Positions 1 through 8,563 of a DNA stretch of 64,000 nt are shown piece by piece. This stretch comes from Rhodospirillum sp047263945 (GTDB lineage: Bacteria > Pseudomonadota > Alphaproteobacteria > Rhodospirillales > Rhodospirillaceae). The stretch covers positions 558,001 through 622,000 of the forward strand of contig NZ_JBLAVB010000001.1 of the NCBI RefSeq assembly GCF_047263945.1, in the 5' to 3' direction. The position numbers and the translations under genes are program-made. Position 1 is the stretch's first letter. Each line of letters starts with the position of its first letter. Below the pieces are notes generated by a model that worked only from the letters and a program-made list of their open reading frames with translations, searched no databases and was not told the DNA's origin.

Positions 1-1
1 C

Positions 2-631
2 GCCGCTGCCGGTCAGGTTCTCACCGACGATGCAGCGGTCCTTGAGGCCGCAGGCGGCACCGTTGCGCTGGTTGAGGGTGCGGAGGACAACACAAAGGTG
101 ACCACACCCGGGGACCTGGACCGGGCAGAGCGACTCTTCCGGGGTCCCGGTGAACCCCGGGTCGGCTCAGGTTTTGACGTACACCGGCTAGGCTCCGGGG
201 ACTTCGTGACCCTCTGCGGGATTCAGATCCCCCATACCCATGGTCTCATTGGCCATTCGGATGCGGACGTGCCCATGCACGCCTTGACCGATGCCCTGCT
301 TGGCACAATCAACGCCGGTGACATCGGCCGCCATTTCCCGCCCAGCGATATGCGGTGGAAAGGCGCGGACTCCAGTATTTTCCTGGCCCATGCCGGAAAC
401 TTGGTGGCAGCCCTCGGCGGCCGCATCCAGAACGTGGATATCACCATCATGTGCGAGCAGCCAAAGGTGGGGCCCCATCGCGCCCGCATGTCCGCTCGCC
501 TCGCCGAAATTCTCCGCATTCCCGGCAGTCGAGTCGCTGTAAAGGCCACCACCACCGAGGAATTGGGATTCACCGGCCGGGGGGAAGGCATCGCCGCCCA
601 AGCCACCGCACTTGTTACCCTACCGTACTGA
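2..631 (+). CDS. ispDF: Bifunctional IspD/IspF, 3' part (MEP-pathway isoprenoid synthesis), truncated by window edge
   Basis: The reading frame is open from the first bases of the window. The first ~45 visible residues (TDDAAVLEAAG, then VEGAEDNTKVTTPGDL) match the C-terminal end of IspD, MEP cytidylyltransferase. The frame continues without a stop into a full IspF domain, MECDP synthase, which makes the cyclic diphosphate of the non-mevalonate isoprenoid pathway. The IspF metal-site motif GFDVHR is at visible residues 57-62. SDADVPMHA and the late TTTEELGFTGRGEGIAAQA segment are also typical. Fused IspDF is common in alphaproteobacteria. An internal GTG at position 98 could be mistaken for a start, but the upstream IspD residues show it is internal. 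The 5' end of the gene lies outside the window. Confidence 0.93.
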   Translation, partial: AAAGQVLTDDAAVLEAAGGTVALVEGAEDNTKVTTPGDLDRAERLFRGPGEPRVGSGFDVHRLGSGDFVTLCGIQIPHTHGLIGHSDADVPMHALTDALLGTINAGDIGRHFPPSDMRWKGADSSIFLAHAGNLVAALGGRIQNVDITIMCEQPKVGPHRARMSARLAEILRIPGSRVAVKATTTEELGFTGRGEGIAAQATALVTLPY

Positions 632-643
632 GGAAGGGGTAGC

Positions 644-737
644 GCAGGTGGGCATAGTGAAACTGCGGGGGGCTTCTGCCCCGTCCCACCGCAGGTGGGC
701 ATAGTGAAACTGCGGGGGGCTTCTGCCCCCCGATCCC
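644..737 (+). repeat. Two tandem copies of a 47-bp unit
   Basis: The unit beginning GCAGGTGGGCATAGTGAAAC starts at 644 and again at 691. The second copy is nearly identical until it diverges near 730. The unit contains the G-run/C-run hairpin (GGGGGGCTTCTGCCCC) also typical of the dispersed repeats elsewhere in the window. It lies just after ispDF. Confidence 0.8.
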
Positions 738-742
738 CCTGA

Positions 743-777
743 TTGGGAAGCAATCTTCCCAAACCCTTCTTTTTTTG
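743..777 (+). terminator. Intrinsic terminator downstream of ispDF
   Basis: The stem TTGGGAAG/CTTCCCAA has a CAAT loop and is followed, a few bases on, by a run of seven T. It lies about 110 bp after the ispDF stop on the same strand. Confidence 0.6.
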
Positions 778-1080
778 ACTAATCTAGAATTCACTGGATG
801 TTGGATCGTGTAGATTCTGGATCTAGAAAAAGAAAAAAATCAATACCATAGGTATTTATTTTCAGATCGGATCAATTTCATTTCATAAAAATTGGGGGTT
901 CGGGGGCATTGGCCCCCGAATGGGCGCGGGCGATAGCCCGCCTTCCCTCCCCATCCTCTCCCTCACCCTGGCCGAGCCACCTTCTTCCGAATCGCGACGG
1001 GGCATAGAGATAAGACATTGGGCCATGGACTCCCTTCTTTCCTCTCCGTACCATCCCTTTCGACTCTTCAAACTGATCTT
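778..1080. other. Intergenic region: AT-rich stretch plus a partial GC-rich dispersed repeat
   Basis: Positions 778-890 are markedly AT-rich compared with the rest of the window. Positions 893-941 carry a partial, reverse-oriented fragment of the ~175-bp dispersed element described at 11676-11849 (GGGGGCATTGGCCCCC then GGGCGATAGCCC). No convincing promoter pair was found, although a promoter for the gene at 1096 must lie here or upstream. Confidence 0.5.
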
Positions 1081-1095
1081 AGGAGGCCCCCAAGA

Positions 1096-1383
1096 ATGGC
1101 GCAGGCGACCACCGCTCAAAAACCGGCGTCCCGCTCCCGTTCCACGTCGTCCTCTTCCAAAACCATCAAGCCAACCGAACCCCAACGGAAATGGCTTGAG
1201 CGCGGCTTGAGTCAGCCGGGTGGGAAACTTCCTCTGTTTGACGAAAACGGCCGCCGGGTAGATGGACGCATTATCCAAGCCTGCCTGGATAAGGGCTGGG
1301 CAGATCATTGGTTCACCAATCCCCTAAAGCCTGACTGGCAGGTCTGTAAGTTGACCGAAGCGGGCCGGGCCGTACTAAATTGA
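1096..1383 (+). CDS. Small basic hypothetical protein, 95 aa
   Basis: The start is fixed by a strong ribosome binding site, AGGAGG at 1081-1086. The first ~30 residues are rich in Ser, Thr, Arg and Lys and look disordered. The rest (PQRKWLERGLSQPGGKLPLFDENG...KPDWQVCKLTEAGRAVL) looks like a compact helix-turn-helix or winged-helix-like unit, and the ending 'KLTEAGRAVL' resembles wing segments of such folds. I do not recognise a named family, and DNA binding is only a guess. It stands alone, convergent with the next gene. Confidence 0.55.
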   Translation: MAQATTAQKPASRSRSTSSSSKTIKPTEPQRKWLERGLSQPGGKLPLFDENGRRVDGRIIQACLDKGWADHWFTNPLKPDWQVCKLTEAGRAVLN

Positions 1384-1437
1384 ACCACACCCCTTGACCT
1401 CGCCGACAAGGAGGAAGCCAGAATGGCGCGGATTCAT

Positions 1438-2514
1438 TTAAGTCTGCAGAATTTTTCCAATGAAACGGGCCACCTCTTCGGCACCCGTAGGGGCAATCGG
1501 TCGGGGCGCTGCCTGCGCGATCAACATATCCAATTCGGAACCGATCCTTCCCTCGGCCAGGGCGGCTTCCGTCAAACGCCGTCCCCGCGCGTTCTTGAAG
1601 AACCATTCCTCCAGGTATGGAGCCTCGGGCCAATTTGACCGCTCGACCATCAGCATGGGAATGCCCGCAGTTGCGCAGTCGGCCAGCATCCCATAGCCCG
1701 CCTTGCCGACCACCGCATCGACAGAAGCCAGGATGTCCGAAAAGGACCTTCCACTGGCCCGAGCATCGACCAGAACCTCCCGCTCTGCAGACACCGGGTT
1801 AAAGGCCAGCAGCGCCCAGTCCCCAGCTTGCCGCACCCATTGGCGGGCGTCCAAGCCGGAGGACAGGCCGCCAAAATTCACCAGAGCCAGCGGACGCGCC
1901 GGATCGAGCCCCAAAGCCTCCATTAATCCCCGCCGATCCCGTTTCCCGGGCCGGGCGATCACTCCCACGGGAATTGGGTTCGGCAAGTCTGGCTGAGGCA
2001 TGGAAGGCGTGGGGATGAACCAACCGTCGGCCAGGGCGTAGCTTTCAGCCATGCGGTCCAGCACGGGCGTCATAGATGGATCACCGTCGAACAGAAACCG
2101 TCCGATCCCTAACCAATTTAACGGCCCCAGTCCCAACACGGGGATACCAAGCCGATGAGCTGCCGCCACGGCCAGATAGCCGCTACAGGAAAGCACCAAA
2201 TCTGGAGTATGAGCTGCCATGACGGAACAGACACGGGCCAGAGAACCGTCCCAATCGCCGTGGAGATCGCGGTAGCGATCCGCGCTGGCTTCCCGGTCTA
2301 TGGTTCTCGCGTCCCTCATTACTAGGCCGAAATCAAAGCTTCTGGACTCGTGGGTGATGTCTCGGAAGAAGGGGGATGGATCCAGGGCGCAGTCCACAGT
2401 CACATGAACCTGTGGCAAACGGACGCGCAGGGCCTCGGTCACAGACGCGCAAAGGGAGAGATGACCAAAACCGTGGGACGTCACGACCAGATAAAGACGG
2501 GGTATCGGGGACAT
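1438..2514 (-). CDS. GT-B-fold glycosyltransferase-like protein, 358 aa
   Basis: The protein starts YLVVTSHGFGHLSLCASVTEAL, the nucleotide-sugar glycosyltransferase pattern in which a glycine-rich loop follows the first strand. The second half has VNFGGLSSG and a typical donor-site region, VGKAGYGMLADCATAGIPMLMVER, as in MurG-like and other GT-B enzymes. The acceptor and sugar cannot be read from sequence, and it may act on a small metabolite rather than on cell-wall precursors. No signal peptide or membrane segment is visible. The start has no obvious Shine-Dalgarno sequence, but the N-terminal motif supports it. No other glycan genes are adjacent. Confidence 0.75.
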   Translation of the reverse strand: MSPIPRLYLVVTSHGFGHLSLCASVTEALRVRLPQVHVTVDCALDPSPFFRDITHESRSFDFGLVMRDARTIDREASADRYRDLHGDWDGSLARVCSVMAAHTPDLVLSCSGYLAVAAAHRLGIPVLGLGPLNWLGIGRFLFDGDPSMTPVLDRMAESYALADGWFIPTPSMPQPDLPNPIPVGVIARPGKRDRRGLMEALGLDPARPLALVNFGGLSSGLDARQWVRQAGDWALLAFNPVSAEREVLVDARASGRSFSDILASVDAVVGKAGYGMLADCATAGIPMLMVERSNWPEAPYLEEWFFKNARGRRLTEAALAEGRIGSELDMLIAQAAPRPIAPTGAEEVARFIGKILQT

Positions 2515-2636
2515 GGAAGGAATGCTTCGAGGAGAGGATAACAGGGTCGTTCATCTTCCCCCGTTCAGACCAGGGCGTCCACCTCCGCAGTCGGTTCAGA
2601 ACCAAAACTCTTTGGTCCGAGATCCATCCTCCAGGC

Positions 2637-2975
2637 TCAATCCTTGGCAGGAATCGTTTCGGAAGCGGAGACAGCCTCGTGCTCCTGACAGGCCCGCTCG
2701 ATTTGATCCAAGGCTTCTTCCAGGGTGTCTCGGGTGACTCCATGCAGGAATTCGCCACCGACAATGCGCAAATTCGGCCCATGCTGGCAATATCCGAAGC
2801 AGGTGGCCCAACCGACTGTCACGCGCTCCGTCAGTCCCCTGGCGGCCAACCCCATGCGCACCAACTGTCCAAGCATCTCGGCGCCCCCGCCAACGCAGGA
2901 GATTCCCATGGGACCCCGGTCCTTCCGGCAAAGCAGGACTCGAAGGGGAGAGGGATCGGCAGATGAAACAGTCAT
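2637..2975 (-). CDS. Thioredoxin-like [2Fe-2S] ferredoxin, 112 aa
   Basis: Four cysteines at residues 16, 27, 59 and 63 give the spacing C-x10-C-x31-C-x3-C. This is the signature of the thioredoxin-fold [2Fe-2S] family, which includes NuoE and Clostridium/Azotobacter-type ferredoxins. The second pair lies in TCFGYCQHGPN, a very typical site. The protein is likely cytosolic and carries electrons, but its partner is unknown because no oxidoreductase lies next to it. The ATG at 2975 has only a weak binding site. Confidence 0.8.
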   Translation of the reverse strand: MTVSSADPSPLRVLLCRKDRGPMGISCVGGGAEMLGQLVRMGLAARGLTERVTVGWATCFGYCQHGPNLRIVGGEFLHGVTRDTLEEALDQIERACQEHEAVSASETIPAKD

Positions 2976-3091
2976 ACGGCGGCTTTCTTTGATGAGTCCA
3001 CGACCCTTAACGTCGTCTTGTCCAGGGGTTCGTTCAAGGGCCAGATAGCAGGCGTTTGGGGTAAGAGAGGCATACTGATCATGGGAACAGT

Positions 3092-3367
3092 CTATTTTAC
3101 CGGCTGTCCACCCGAAGAAGGAAGAGTCACCTCCTCCGCCAATGAAAGACTTTGTCCGACCAATAGGGCCTCGGCCTGGCGCAGACTCAATTCCGGATGG
3201 ATTGCACGTAGGACAGACAGGGCCCGCCCCCGATCCCGTCCCAAACGACGGGAGTCCCCTTCGCTGCCGATCGGCCCGCGTGCGGATTCGGCAGAACCGC
3301 TTTGTTCTTTGCCCATGCGATCCATGGCTTTCCGCGCCAATTGGGCTAAACCCGCCGCGTCGAACAT
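3092..3367 (-). CDS. Hypothetical protein, 91 aa
   Basis: The ATG at 3367 is preceded by GGGGAAGG, so I chose it over a longer frame starting at 3472. The sequence is Ala/Arg/Gly-rich in the middle. It ends with two helical segments, one of them ALSVLRAIHPELSLRQAEALLVG, which looks like a small helical bundle. No family is recognised. The 117-bp gap to the ferredoxin gene downstream on the same strand suggests they may be co-transcribed. Confidence 0.5.
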   Translation of the reverse strand: MFDAAGLAQLARKAMDRMGKEQSGSAESARGPIGSEGDSRRLGRDRGRALSVLRAIHPELSLRQAEALLVGQSLSLAEEVTLPSSGGQPVK

Positions 3368-3827
3368 CTTAGCCTTCCCCTTTTGTTCCACGAACCAGCG
3401 GCCAAAGTAGGCGGGGGAGTCTGAAAAAAGTCTAAAGGATATCAAAGTGATGTCTGCCCTTCCGAGGGGCAAGGCGTTTACCGCCTGGGATTCCGGCGAG
3501 TCGGAGATATTGATCTCGCCCGAGCATAGGGAAAACCCTCATACGATCGGGAATAGACATTCCAACTTTAGTCGACAAGGAGTCTTCGACTCCGTTCATA
3601 CACGCGGCAATCGGACCGCTTCCTCATTATGCAGAATTTTGCATAACATCGCGAAACGTATCCTGCCCTAACAGGAATCACGGCATCACCAATGTATATG
3701 GTATTAACAATAGAAAGGGGATCGAAACTTTCTTTTGGGACCCAGCCTCCCAAGGCGAACGTCACTTCGCCAATCGATGACACCTATTTTCGCGGTGTTG
3801 TCGATACGCGGCCATCAGAACCGCCGA
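3368..3827. other. Gene-free region upstream of the 91-aa protein
   Basis: No supported gene, repeat or RNA was found here. A near-palindrome ATGCAGAATTTTGCAT at about 3630-3645 is the only local symmetry noticed. Confidence 0.4.
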
Positions 3828-3922
<95 letters not shown>

Positions 3923-4083
3923 ACCGATTGAGAAGTCGTTGAAAACGCTGCTCTTTTCGGTGATGGGGCCGGGACACTGTGTTGTGTGCCCCGGGAAGAG
4001 GCCGCAATATAGCCGCGGCCCCCCTAGTCGGCAAGAACATTTTTTGGCTTTTTCCAACTTTCTATTTTTTGGAAAAAATCCAA

Positions 4084-4117
4084 GAAAAACCGCCACTTCC
4101 GAGAGGATGTGGCGGTT
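4084..4117 (-). terminator. Intrinsic terminator of the merR-family gene
   Basis: Perfect 9-bp stem AACCGCCAC/GTGGCGGTT, with a T-rich tail on the minus strand (GGTTTTTCTTGG). It lies about 60 bp after the stop of the regulator gene that ends at 4178. Confidence 0.85.
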
Positions 4118-4177
4118 AAAACAGCCCGACATTGCCCGGGCACATCACCAAACTGAGCAGACCAGCAGAGAGGCTCC

Positions 4178-4918
4178 CTACAAATCCACTTGTCGCAAAA
4201 TCCGCCGCAGATCTTGCAAGTCCGACAGAACCACTTCCAGTTCCAAACGCTGATCATCGCTCAGCCCCGTCACGCTCGGCGCCTCCCTTTCCTCCGGGGA
4301 GGTCGATAGCAGCGACGGATTCCCATCAGCCACGGGAGTCCCTTCTCCAGATTGCGAAAGGCGCTCTGGCTTTGTCGGTATGTCCTCTGGTTGCCCCGTC
4401 ACATCCATGAGCGGTGAAGACCGAAGGGGATCTTCCCCTGACTCGTCTTTTACTTGTGCACCGGCGGCCTCTTCCTCGTCCAGGTCCTCCGGATACCCTT
4501 CTTCTGGGGACGGATCGTCTTTCTTGGGCTCACTGTCAAAGGAAAAAGTCGGCTCACGATCGTCTACGTCATCTGGAGCTTCCCCTTCTCGCAGACCTTC
4601 AGTATGGGAAATCACAGACTTAACGCCGTTTTCCCGCAAAAGCTTCTGCGCCCCTTTGATCGTATAACCGTCGTTGTAGAGAAGATCCCGGATTGCGGCG
4701 AGCAGGGTCACATCTTCCGGACGGTAATACCGGCGTCCACCGCCACGCTTCATGGGACGGATCTGGGAAAACTTGGTTTCCCAGAACCGCAAAACATGCT
4801 GCGGAACATTCAGTTCATTCGAAACTTCGCTGATGGTGCGAAATGCCGAGTCTGATTTACCCGACCGACGCGAGGACTCCTCCACGTCACCGGCCTCGCC
4901 GTTGGTACCGGTACTCAC
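4178..4918 (-). CDS. MerR-family transcriptional regulator with long acidic tail, 246 aa
   Basis: Residues ~26-100 form a MerR-type winged helix: FRTISEVSNELNVPQHVLRFWETKF is the recognition helix-turn-helix, followed by the wing segment RGGGRRYYRPEDV and the helical YNDGYTIKGAQKLL. Residues ~110-210 are highly acidic and Pro/Ser-rich and probably disordered. A C-terminal helix (LELEVVLSDLQDLRRIL) could support dimerisation. The gene directly follows ihfA, an arrangement widely conserved in alphaproteobacteria. There are no metal-binding cysteines, so the effector is unknown. Confidence 0.85.
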   Translation of the reverse strand: MSTGTNGEAGDVEESSRRSGKSDSAFRTISEVSNELNVPQHVLRFWETKFSQIRPMKRGGGRRYYRPEDVTLLAAIRDLLYNDGYTIKGAQKLLRENGVKSVISHTEGLREGEAPDDVDDREPTFSFDSEPKKDDPSPEEGYPEDLDEEEAAGAQVKDESGEDPLRSSPLMDVTGQPEDIPTKPERLSQSGEGTPVADGNPSLLSTSPEEREAPSVTGLSDDQRLELEVVLSDLQDLRRILRQVDL

Positions 4919-4942
4919 GATTTTTTACCCATCAAAAGAACA

Positions 4943-5260
4943 TTAACCCAGGGTCTGCTTGCCAACAGGGCCGTCATTGATACGAGCCTTCAAAAGCTGG
5001 GATGGCCGGAAGACGAGAACACGACGGGGCAGAATGGGAACTTCCTCTCCGGTCTTGGGATTGCGCCCGACCCGTTCCCCTTTCTCCCGCACTGAAAAGC
5101 TGCCGAAGCTCGAAATTTTCACCGCCTCTCCGCGCACGAGTGCCTCGGACATCTCGCTGAGCACCATTTCAAGCAGGTCGGCGGACTCGTTCCGGGACAG
5201 GCCCACTTCTTGGTAGACAGCCTCACTCAACTGAGCGCGGGTAATGGTCTTAACGGTCAT
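4943..5260 (-). CDS. ihfA: Integration host factor subunit alpha
   Basis: The 105-aa protein has the full HU/IHF fold: an N-terminal helical pair (TITRAQLSEAVYQEVGLSRNES), the SSFGSFSVREK beta region, and the DNA-bending arm with RVGRNPKTGEEVPI...RRVLVFRPS. The arm contains the conserved proline of the GRNPKTGE motif, which intercalates into DNA. The alpha assignment rests on sequence style and on the neighbouring merR-type gene 24 bp downstream. IHF acts as an alpha/beta dimer, and the beta subunit is not in this window. Confidence 0.93.
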   Translation of the reverse strand: MTVKTITRAQLSEAVYQEVGLSRNESADLLEMVLSEMSEALVRGEAVKISSFGSFSVREKGERVGRNPKTGEEVPILPRRVLVFRPSQLLKARINDGPVGKQTLG

Positions 5261-5501
5261 GATCGCGATCCCCGTCAGTGGTTTCCGGATACCTTGCCTG
5301 CAGACGGTCCGCAGGTCTCTCCAGACAACAGGTTCCTCCCCAGGCCAATCATGGAGAGGGACAGAACGCCAAGAGTTGAACCTAGACGGTAAAAGAGGGG
5401 AAGAAAAGCGTCAATATCAAAGCGTTGCCACATAGCGCCAAGATGGCGTGTGAGGCCGCATTCGAACCAAAAGTCCGTAATTATCTGGGATGGAGAGCGC
5501 C

Positions 5502-6476
5502 TTAAAGCCGCACCAGAGCCGATCCCCAGGTGAATCCGCCCCCCATGGCTTCCAAAAGGACCAAATCTCCCACCTTGATTCGGCCATCGGCCCGGGCGGC
5601 GGAGAGAGCCAAGGGCACGGACGCAGCTGAGGTATTGGCGTGCTGGGAAATGGTCGTGATGATCTTCTCCAACGGGACGCCCAGTTTTTTGGCTGTCCCG
5701 TCGATGATACGCTTGTTGGCTTGGTGGGGAACCACCCAATCCAAATCATCGACGGTCAGGCCCGTGGCATCCAGGGCCTCCAAAACGACGTCGCGCAGAT
5801 TCACAACCGCGTGACGGAAGACCTCCCGCCCATGCATGCGCAAAAAGCCCGTTGTCTGGGTAGATGACGGGCCACCATCCACATAAAGCAGATCATGCTG
5901 GCAACCATCGGCATGCAAATGTGTGGACAGGATTCCCCGATCCGCGGTTGTCCCGTCCCCATTCTCGGCTCGCAGCACCACCGCACCTGCGCCATCGCCA
6001 AACAGGACACAGGTCGTCCGGTCATTGAAGTCCAAGATGCGTGAGAAGGTTTCCGCGCCGATCACCAGAGCGCATTTCGCCTGGCCCGCCTTAACAAAGT
6101 TGTCCGCAACGGTCAGGGCATAGAGGAATCCGGAGCAAACCGCCTGCAGGTCGAAGGCCGGGAAGCCGGGACGGCAGCCCAGCTTCACTTGAACCTTCGT
6201 CGCCGTGGCAGGAAAGGTATTATCTGGCGTCGCTGTTGCCAGGACGATCAGGTCAATGTCCCCAGCATCGAGACCGGCATCGTCAAGGGCAGACTTGGCT
6301 GCGGCGGTCGCAAGATCAGAGGTCGTTTCCCCGTCGGCTGCAAAATGCCGACATTCAATACCAGTCCGTTCGCGAATCCACGCGTCGGATGTGTCGACCC
6401 GCTTGGCCAAATCGTCGTTGGTCACCCTGTTCGCGGGCAAATACGCACCGCAGCCCGCGAGAACGGAACGCAACAT
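5502..6476 (-). CDS. fabH: Beta-ketoacyl-ACP synthase III
   Basis: FabH condenses acetyl-CoA with malonyl-ACP to start fatty-acid synthesis. The Cys-His-Asn triad is visible: C114 in DLQAVCSGF, His in VPHQANKRI, and Asn in QHANTSAASVPLAL. The start at 6476 gives 324 aa, the normal length, and has AAGGA about 10 bases upstream. A longer frame to 6614 adds 46 residues that do not resemble the family. It follows plsX by 91 bp and precedes ihfA, as in many alphaproteobacteria. Confidence 0.96.
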   Translation of the reverse strand: MLRSVLAGCGAYLPANRVTNDDLAKRVDTSDAWIRERTGIECRHFAADGETTSDLATAAAKSALDDAGLDAGDIDLIVLATATPDNTFPATATKVQVKLGCRPGFPAFDLQAVCSGFLYALTVADNFVKAGQAKCALVIGAETFSRILDFNDRTTCVLFGDGAGAVVLRAENGDGTTADRGILSTHLHADGCQHDLLYVDGGPSSTQTTGFLRMHGREVFRHAVVNLRDVVLEALDATGLTVDDLDWVVPHQANKRIIDGTAKKLGVPLEKIITTISQHANTSAASVPLALSAARADGRIKVGDLVLLEAMGGGFTWGSALVRL

Positions 6477-6567
6477 ACCGATTGTCCTTAGCTGTCTAAA
6501 GCCGTGATGCGGAAAAGCGGCACCGAATTTCCGGCCCATACACGGCTCGAAGATTTGACCGAGCCCC

Positions 6568-7605
6568 TCAGACGGACGCGGGGACCTGTGGAACTTGGAC
6601 CTTCTCGAATTCACCTTTGATGGATTCGTTAAATCCCTGCCTCACCAGATCGACGGCCACACCAAGGGCATTGGCGAAGCCCAGTTCGTCGGTTCCGCCG
6701 TGGCTTTTTACGGCCACGCCGTTCAATCCGAGGAACATGGCACCGTTATAACGGCGCGGATCCGTCCGAGTCCGAACCTTGTTCAAAGCCGGGCGCGCCA
6801 GAAGATACCCCATCTTGGCAAACAGGGAACTGCCAAAAGCATTGCGCAGGAACTGGGAATAGAGCTTTGCTGTCCCCTCCGCAGTCTTGAGCATGACGTT
6901 TCCGGTGAACCCATCGGTCACGATCACATCAACGGTACCCTTGGCGAGATCATCGCCCTCCACGAAGCCGTGAAATTCGATGGGGAGGGTGCTATCGCTC
7001 AACACCGTAGCGGCACCGCGAACGGCATCCGTCCCCTTTCCCGCTTCTGACCCCACATTCATGATACCAACCGTGGGTCGTTCCAGAGCCAGCACCGTGC
7101 GCGCGAACACCTCCCCCATGATGGCAAACTCCACCAAGTTGTTGGCGTTGCATTCAGCATTGGCGCCAAGGTCCAGCACCACGCTTTCTCCGCGCTGTGT
7201 CGGCAAAAGCGTAGCAATGGCCGGCCGGTCAATGCCCGGCAGGGTCCGCAAGATAATCTTTGCTACGGCCATGAAAGCACCGGTATTCCCTGCAGAGACA
7301 ACACCGGCCGCCTCTCCATTCTTTACCGATTCCGTGGCGAGCCAGAGACTCGACTTTCGGCCTGTGCGCACAACCTGGGAGGGCTTGGCATCGGCCGACA
7401 CGGCATCTGGTGCATGTCGAATTTCCGAAACTTCGGCCACCTCTGGCAAACGCGTGACCAAAGGCTCCAGGCGTGCCCGATCCCCGAAGAGTAGGTACTG
7501 CACATCCGGAAATCGCTTACGGGCGAGGCCTATACCCTTGACGACCATGTCGGGGGCTTTATCCCCACCCATGGCATCCACGGCGATGATGATATCACCA
7601 GCCAC
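6568..7605 (-). CDS. plsX: Phosphate acyltransferase PlsX
   Basis: PlsX converts acyl-ACP to acyl-phosphate for phospholipid synthesis. The protein starts IIIAVDAMGGDKAPDMVVKG, the family hallmark. It contains SAGNTGAFMAVAKI, LLPTQRGESVVLDLGANAEC and DVIVTDGFTGNVMLKTAEG, all typical of PlsX. At 345 aa the length is normal. It lies between rpmF and fabH on the same strand, forming the classical rpmF-plsX-fab cluster. Confidence 0.97.
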   Translation of the reverse strand: MAGDIIIAVDAMGGDKAPDMVVKGIGLARKRFPDVQYLLFGDRARLEPLVTRLPEVAEVSEIRHAPDAVSADAKPSQVVRTGRKSSLWLATESVKNGEAAGVVSAGNTGAFMAVAKIILRTLPGIDRPAIATLLPTQRGESVVLDLGANAECNANNLVEFAIMGEVFARTVLALERPTVGIMNVGSEAGKGTDAVRGAATVLSDSTLPIEFHGFVEGDDLAKGTVDVIVTDGFTGNVMLKTAEGTAKLYSQFLRNAFGSSLFAKMGYLLARPALNKVRTRTDPRRYNGAMFLGLNGVAVKSHGGTDELGFANALGVAVDLVRQGFNESIKGEFEKVQVPQVPASV

Positions 7606-7667
7606 CGAAGGAGTTCCACTTGCTAGGGGAAAACAAGGTCATGGGGGATTGGGTCCGGAAACGAAGC

Positions 7668-7850
7668 TTACGCCGCGTCCTCGGACACCACCTCGCGGCC
7701 ATCATAATGCCCGCAGGATGCGCAGACGTGATGAGGGCGCTTCAGCTCGCCACAGTTCGGACATTCGCCGTGGGCGGAGGGCTTCAGGGCATCGTGGGAC
7801 CGACGCATATCGCGGCGGGATTTGGAAGTTTTCTTCTTAGGAACAGCCAT
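7668..7850 (-). CDS. rpmF: 50S ribosomal protein L32
   Basis: The 60-aa basic protein starts MAVPKKKTSKSRRDMRRSHD, the typical L32 N-terminus. A zinc-type Cys set is retained (C30, C33, C43 and C46; CPNC...CASC). It is a large-subunit ribosomal protein. It sits between yceD and plsX, the order seen across bacteria. Confidence 0.98.
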   Translation of the reverse strand: MAVPKKKTSKSRRDMRRSHDALKPSAHGECPNCGELKRPHHVCASCGHYDGREVVSEDAA

Positions 7851-7958
7851 GATTCTATGTCTCTTAAATGGGACGGACCCGCACGCGTTTCCTAGTGCGG
7901 GAGAGCGTGGTTATGTAACGAAAAACCCCCAGTCGGGCAAGCGTCACGGAGCTTTTTT

Positions 7959-8546
7959 TTATTTTTTCTTCAGATCTGCCAAAACAGCGAAAGGATTTGT
8001 CCTCTCCGGCTCATTGGCATCAACGTTCAGATCGGCGCTCGGCTCGAACCGCGCCCCTGGTGCGCGGGGAAACGGATCTATGGCCAGGGACAGGTGCTCG
8101 GCAACGGCCTCGCCCAGATCAATGCGGCCCGCAGTGATGGGTTCCGGGGGATCAGATTCCTCCATATGCAACTGAATTTCCTTTCCCCCGGGGACACTCT
8201 CTTCCTCTTGTCCCGGTGGACCGTAGGTCAGGACAAAATCCTCACTCACCCGGGTTTCAATGGGGACCAGAGTAATGGAACATGTCTGCCGAAGGGATGC
8301 GTCGAAATGCCCCTCAACCCGAATCAGCGGCGTACCACCCATGGGAGTCGCCTTGACCTTGGCGGTCAGAGACAGGATGTCCAAGACGCCCAGGCGTATG
8401 GCCAGAGCCTTCCGCTCGTCTTCTCGGGCTTCCAGAATGTGGGTTCGGCCCTTCCCCGGCAGGGCCAAGGGATCAATGGGTCGATGAAACTCGGATATGG
8501 GGCCATCCCCGGGGGGCGGACTTGGTTCGGCTGAGGTCTCGTTCAT
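7959..8546 (-). CDS. YceD family protein (DUF177), 195 aa
   Basis: This family almost always precedes rpmF, as here (108 bp upstream). Members are linked to 23S rRNA processing or accumulation. The sequence contains the conserved core with a Cys in LRQTCSITLVPIETRVSEDF and ends with the hallmark ERTNPFAVLADLKKK. The region near residues 130-150 (DLGEAVAEHLSLAIDPFPR) is also characteristic. The N-terminal 20 residues are Pro/Glu-rich and variable. Confidence 0.88.
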   Translation of the reverse strand: MNETSAEPSPPPGDGPISEFHRPIDPLALPGKGRTHILEAREDERKALAIRLGVLDILSLTAKVKATPMGGTPLIRVEGHFDASLRQTCSITLVPIETRVSEDFVLTYGPPGQEEESVPGGKEIQLHMEESDPPEPITAGRIDLGEAVAEHLSLAIDPFPRAPGARFEPSADLNVDANEPERTNPFAVLADLKKK

Positions 8547-8563
8547 GGGGTCGCCCTTCCTGA

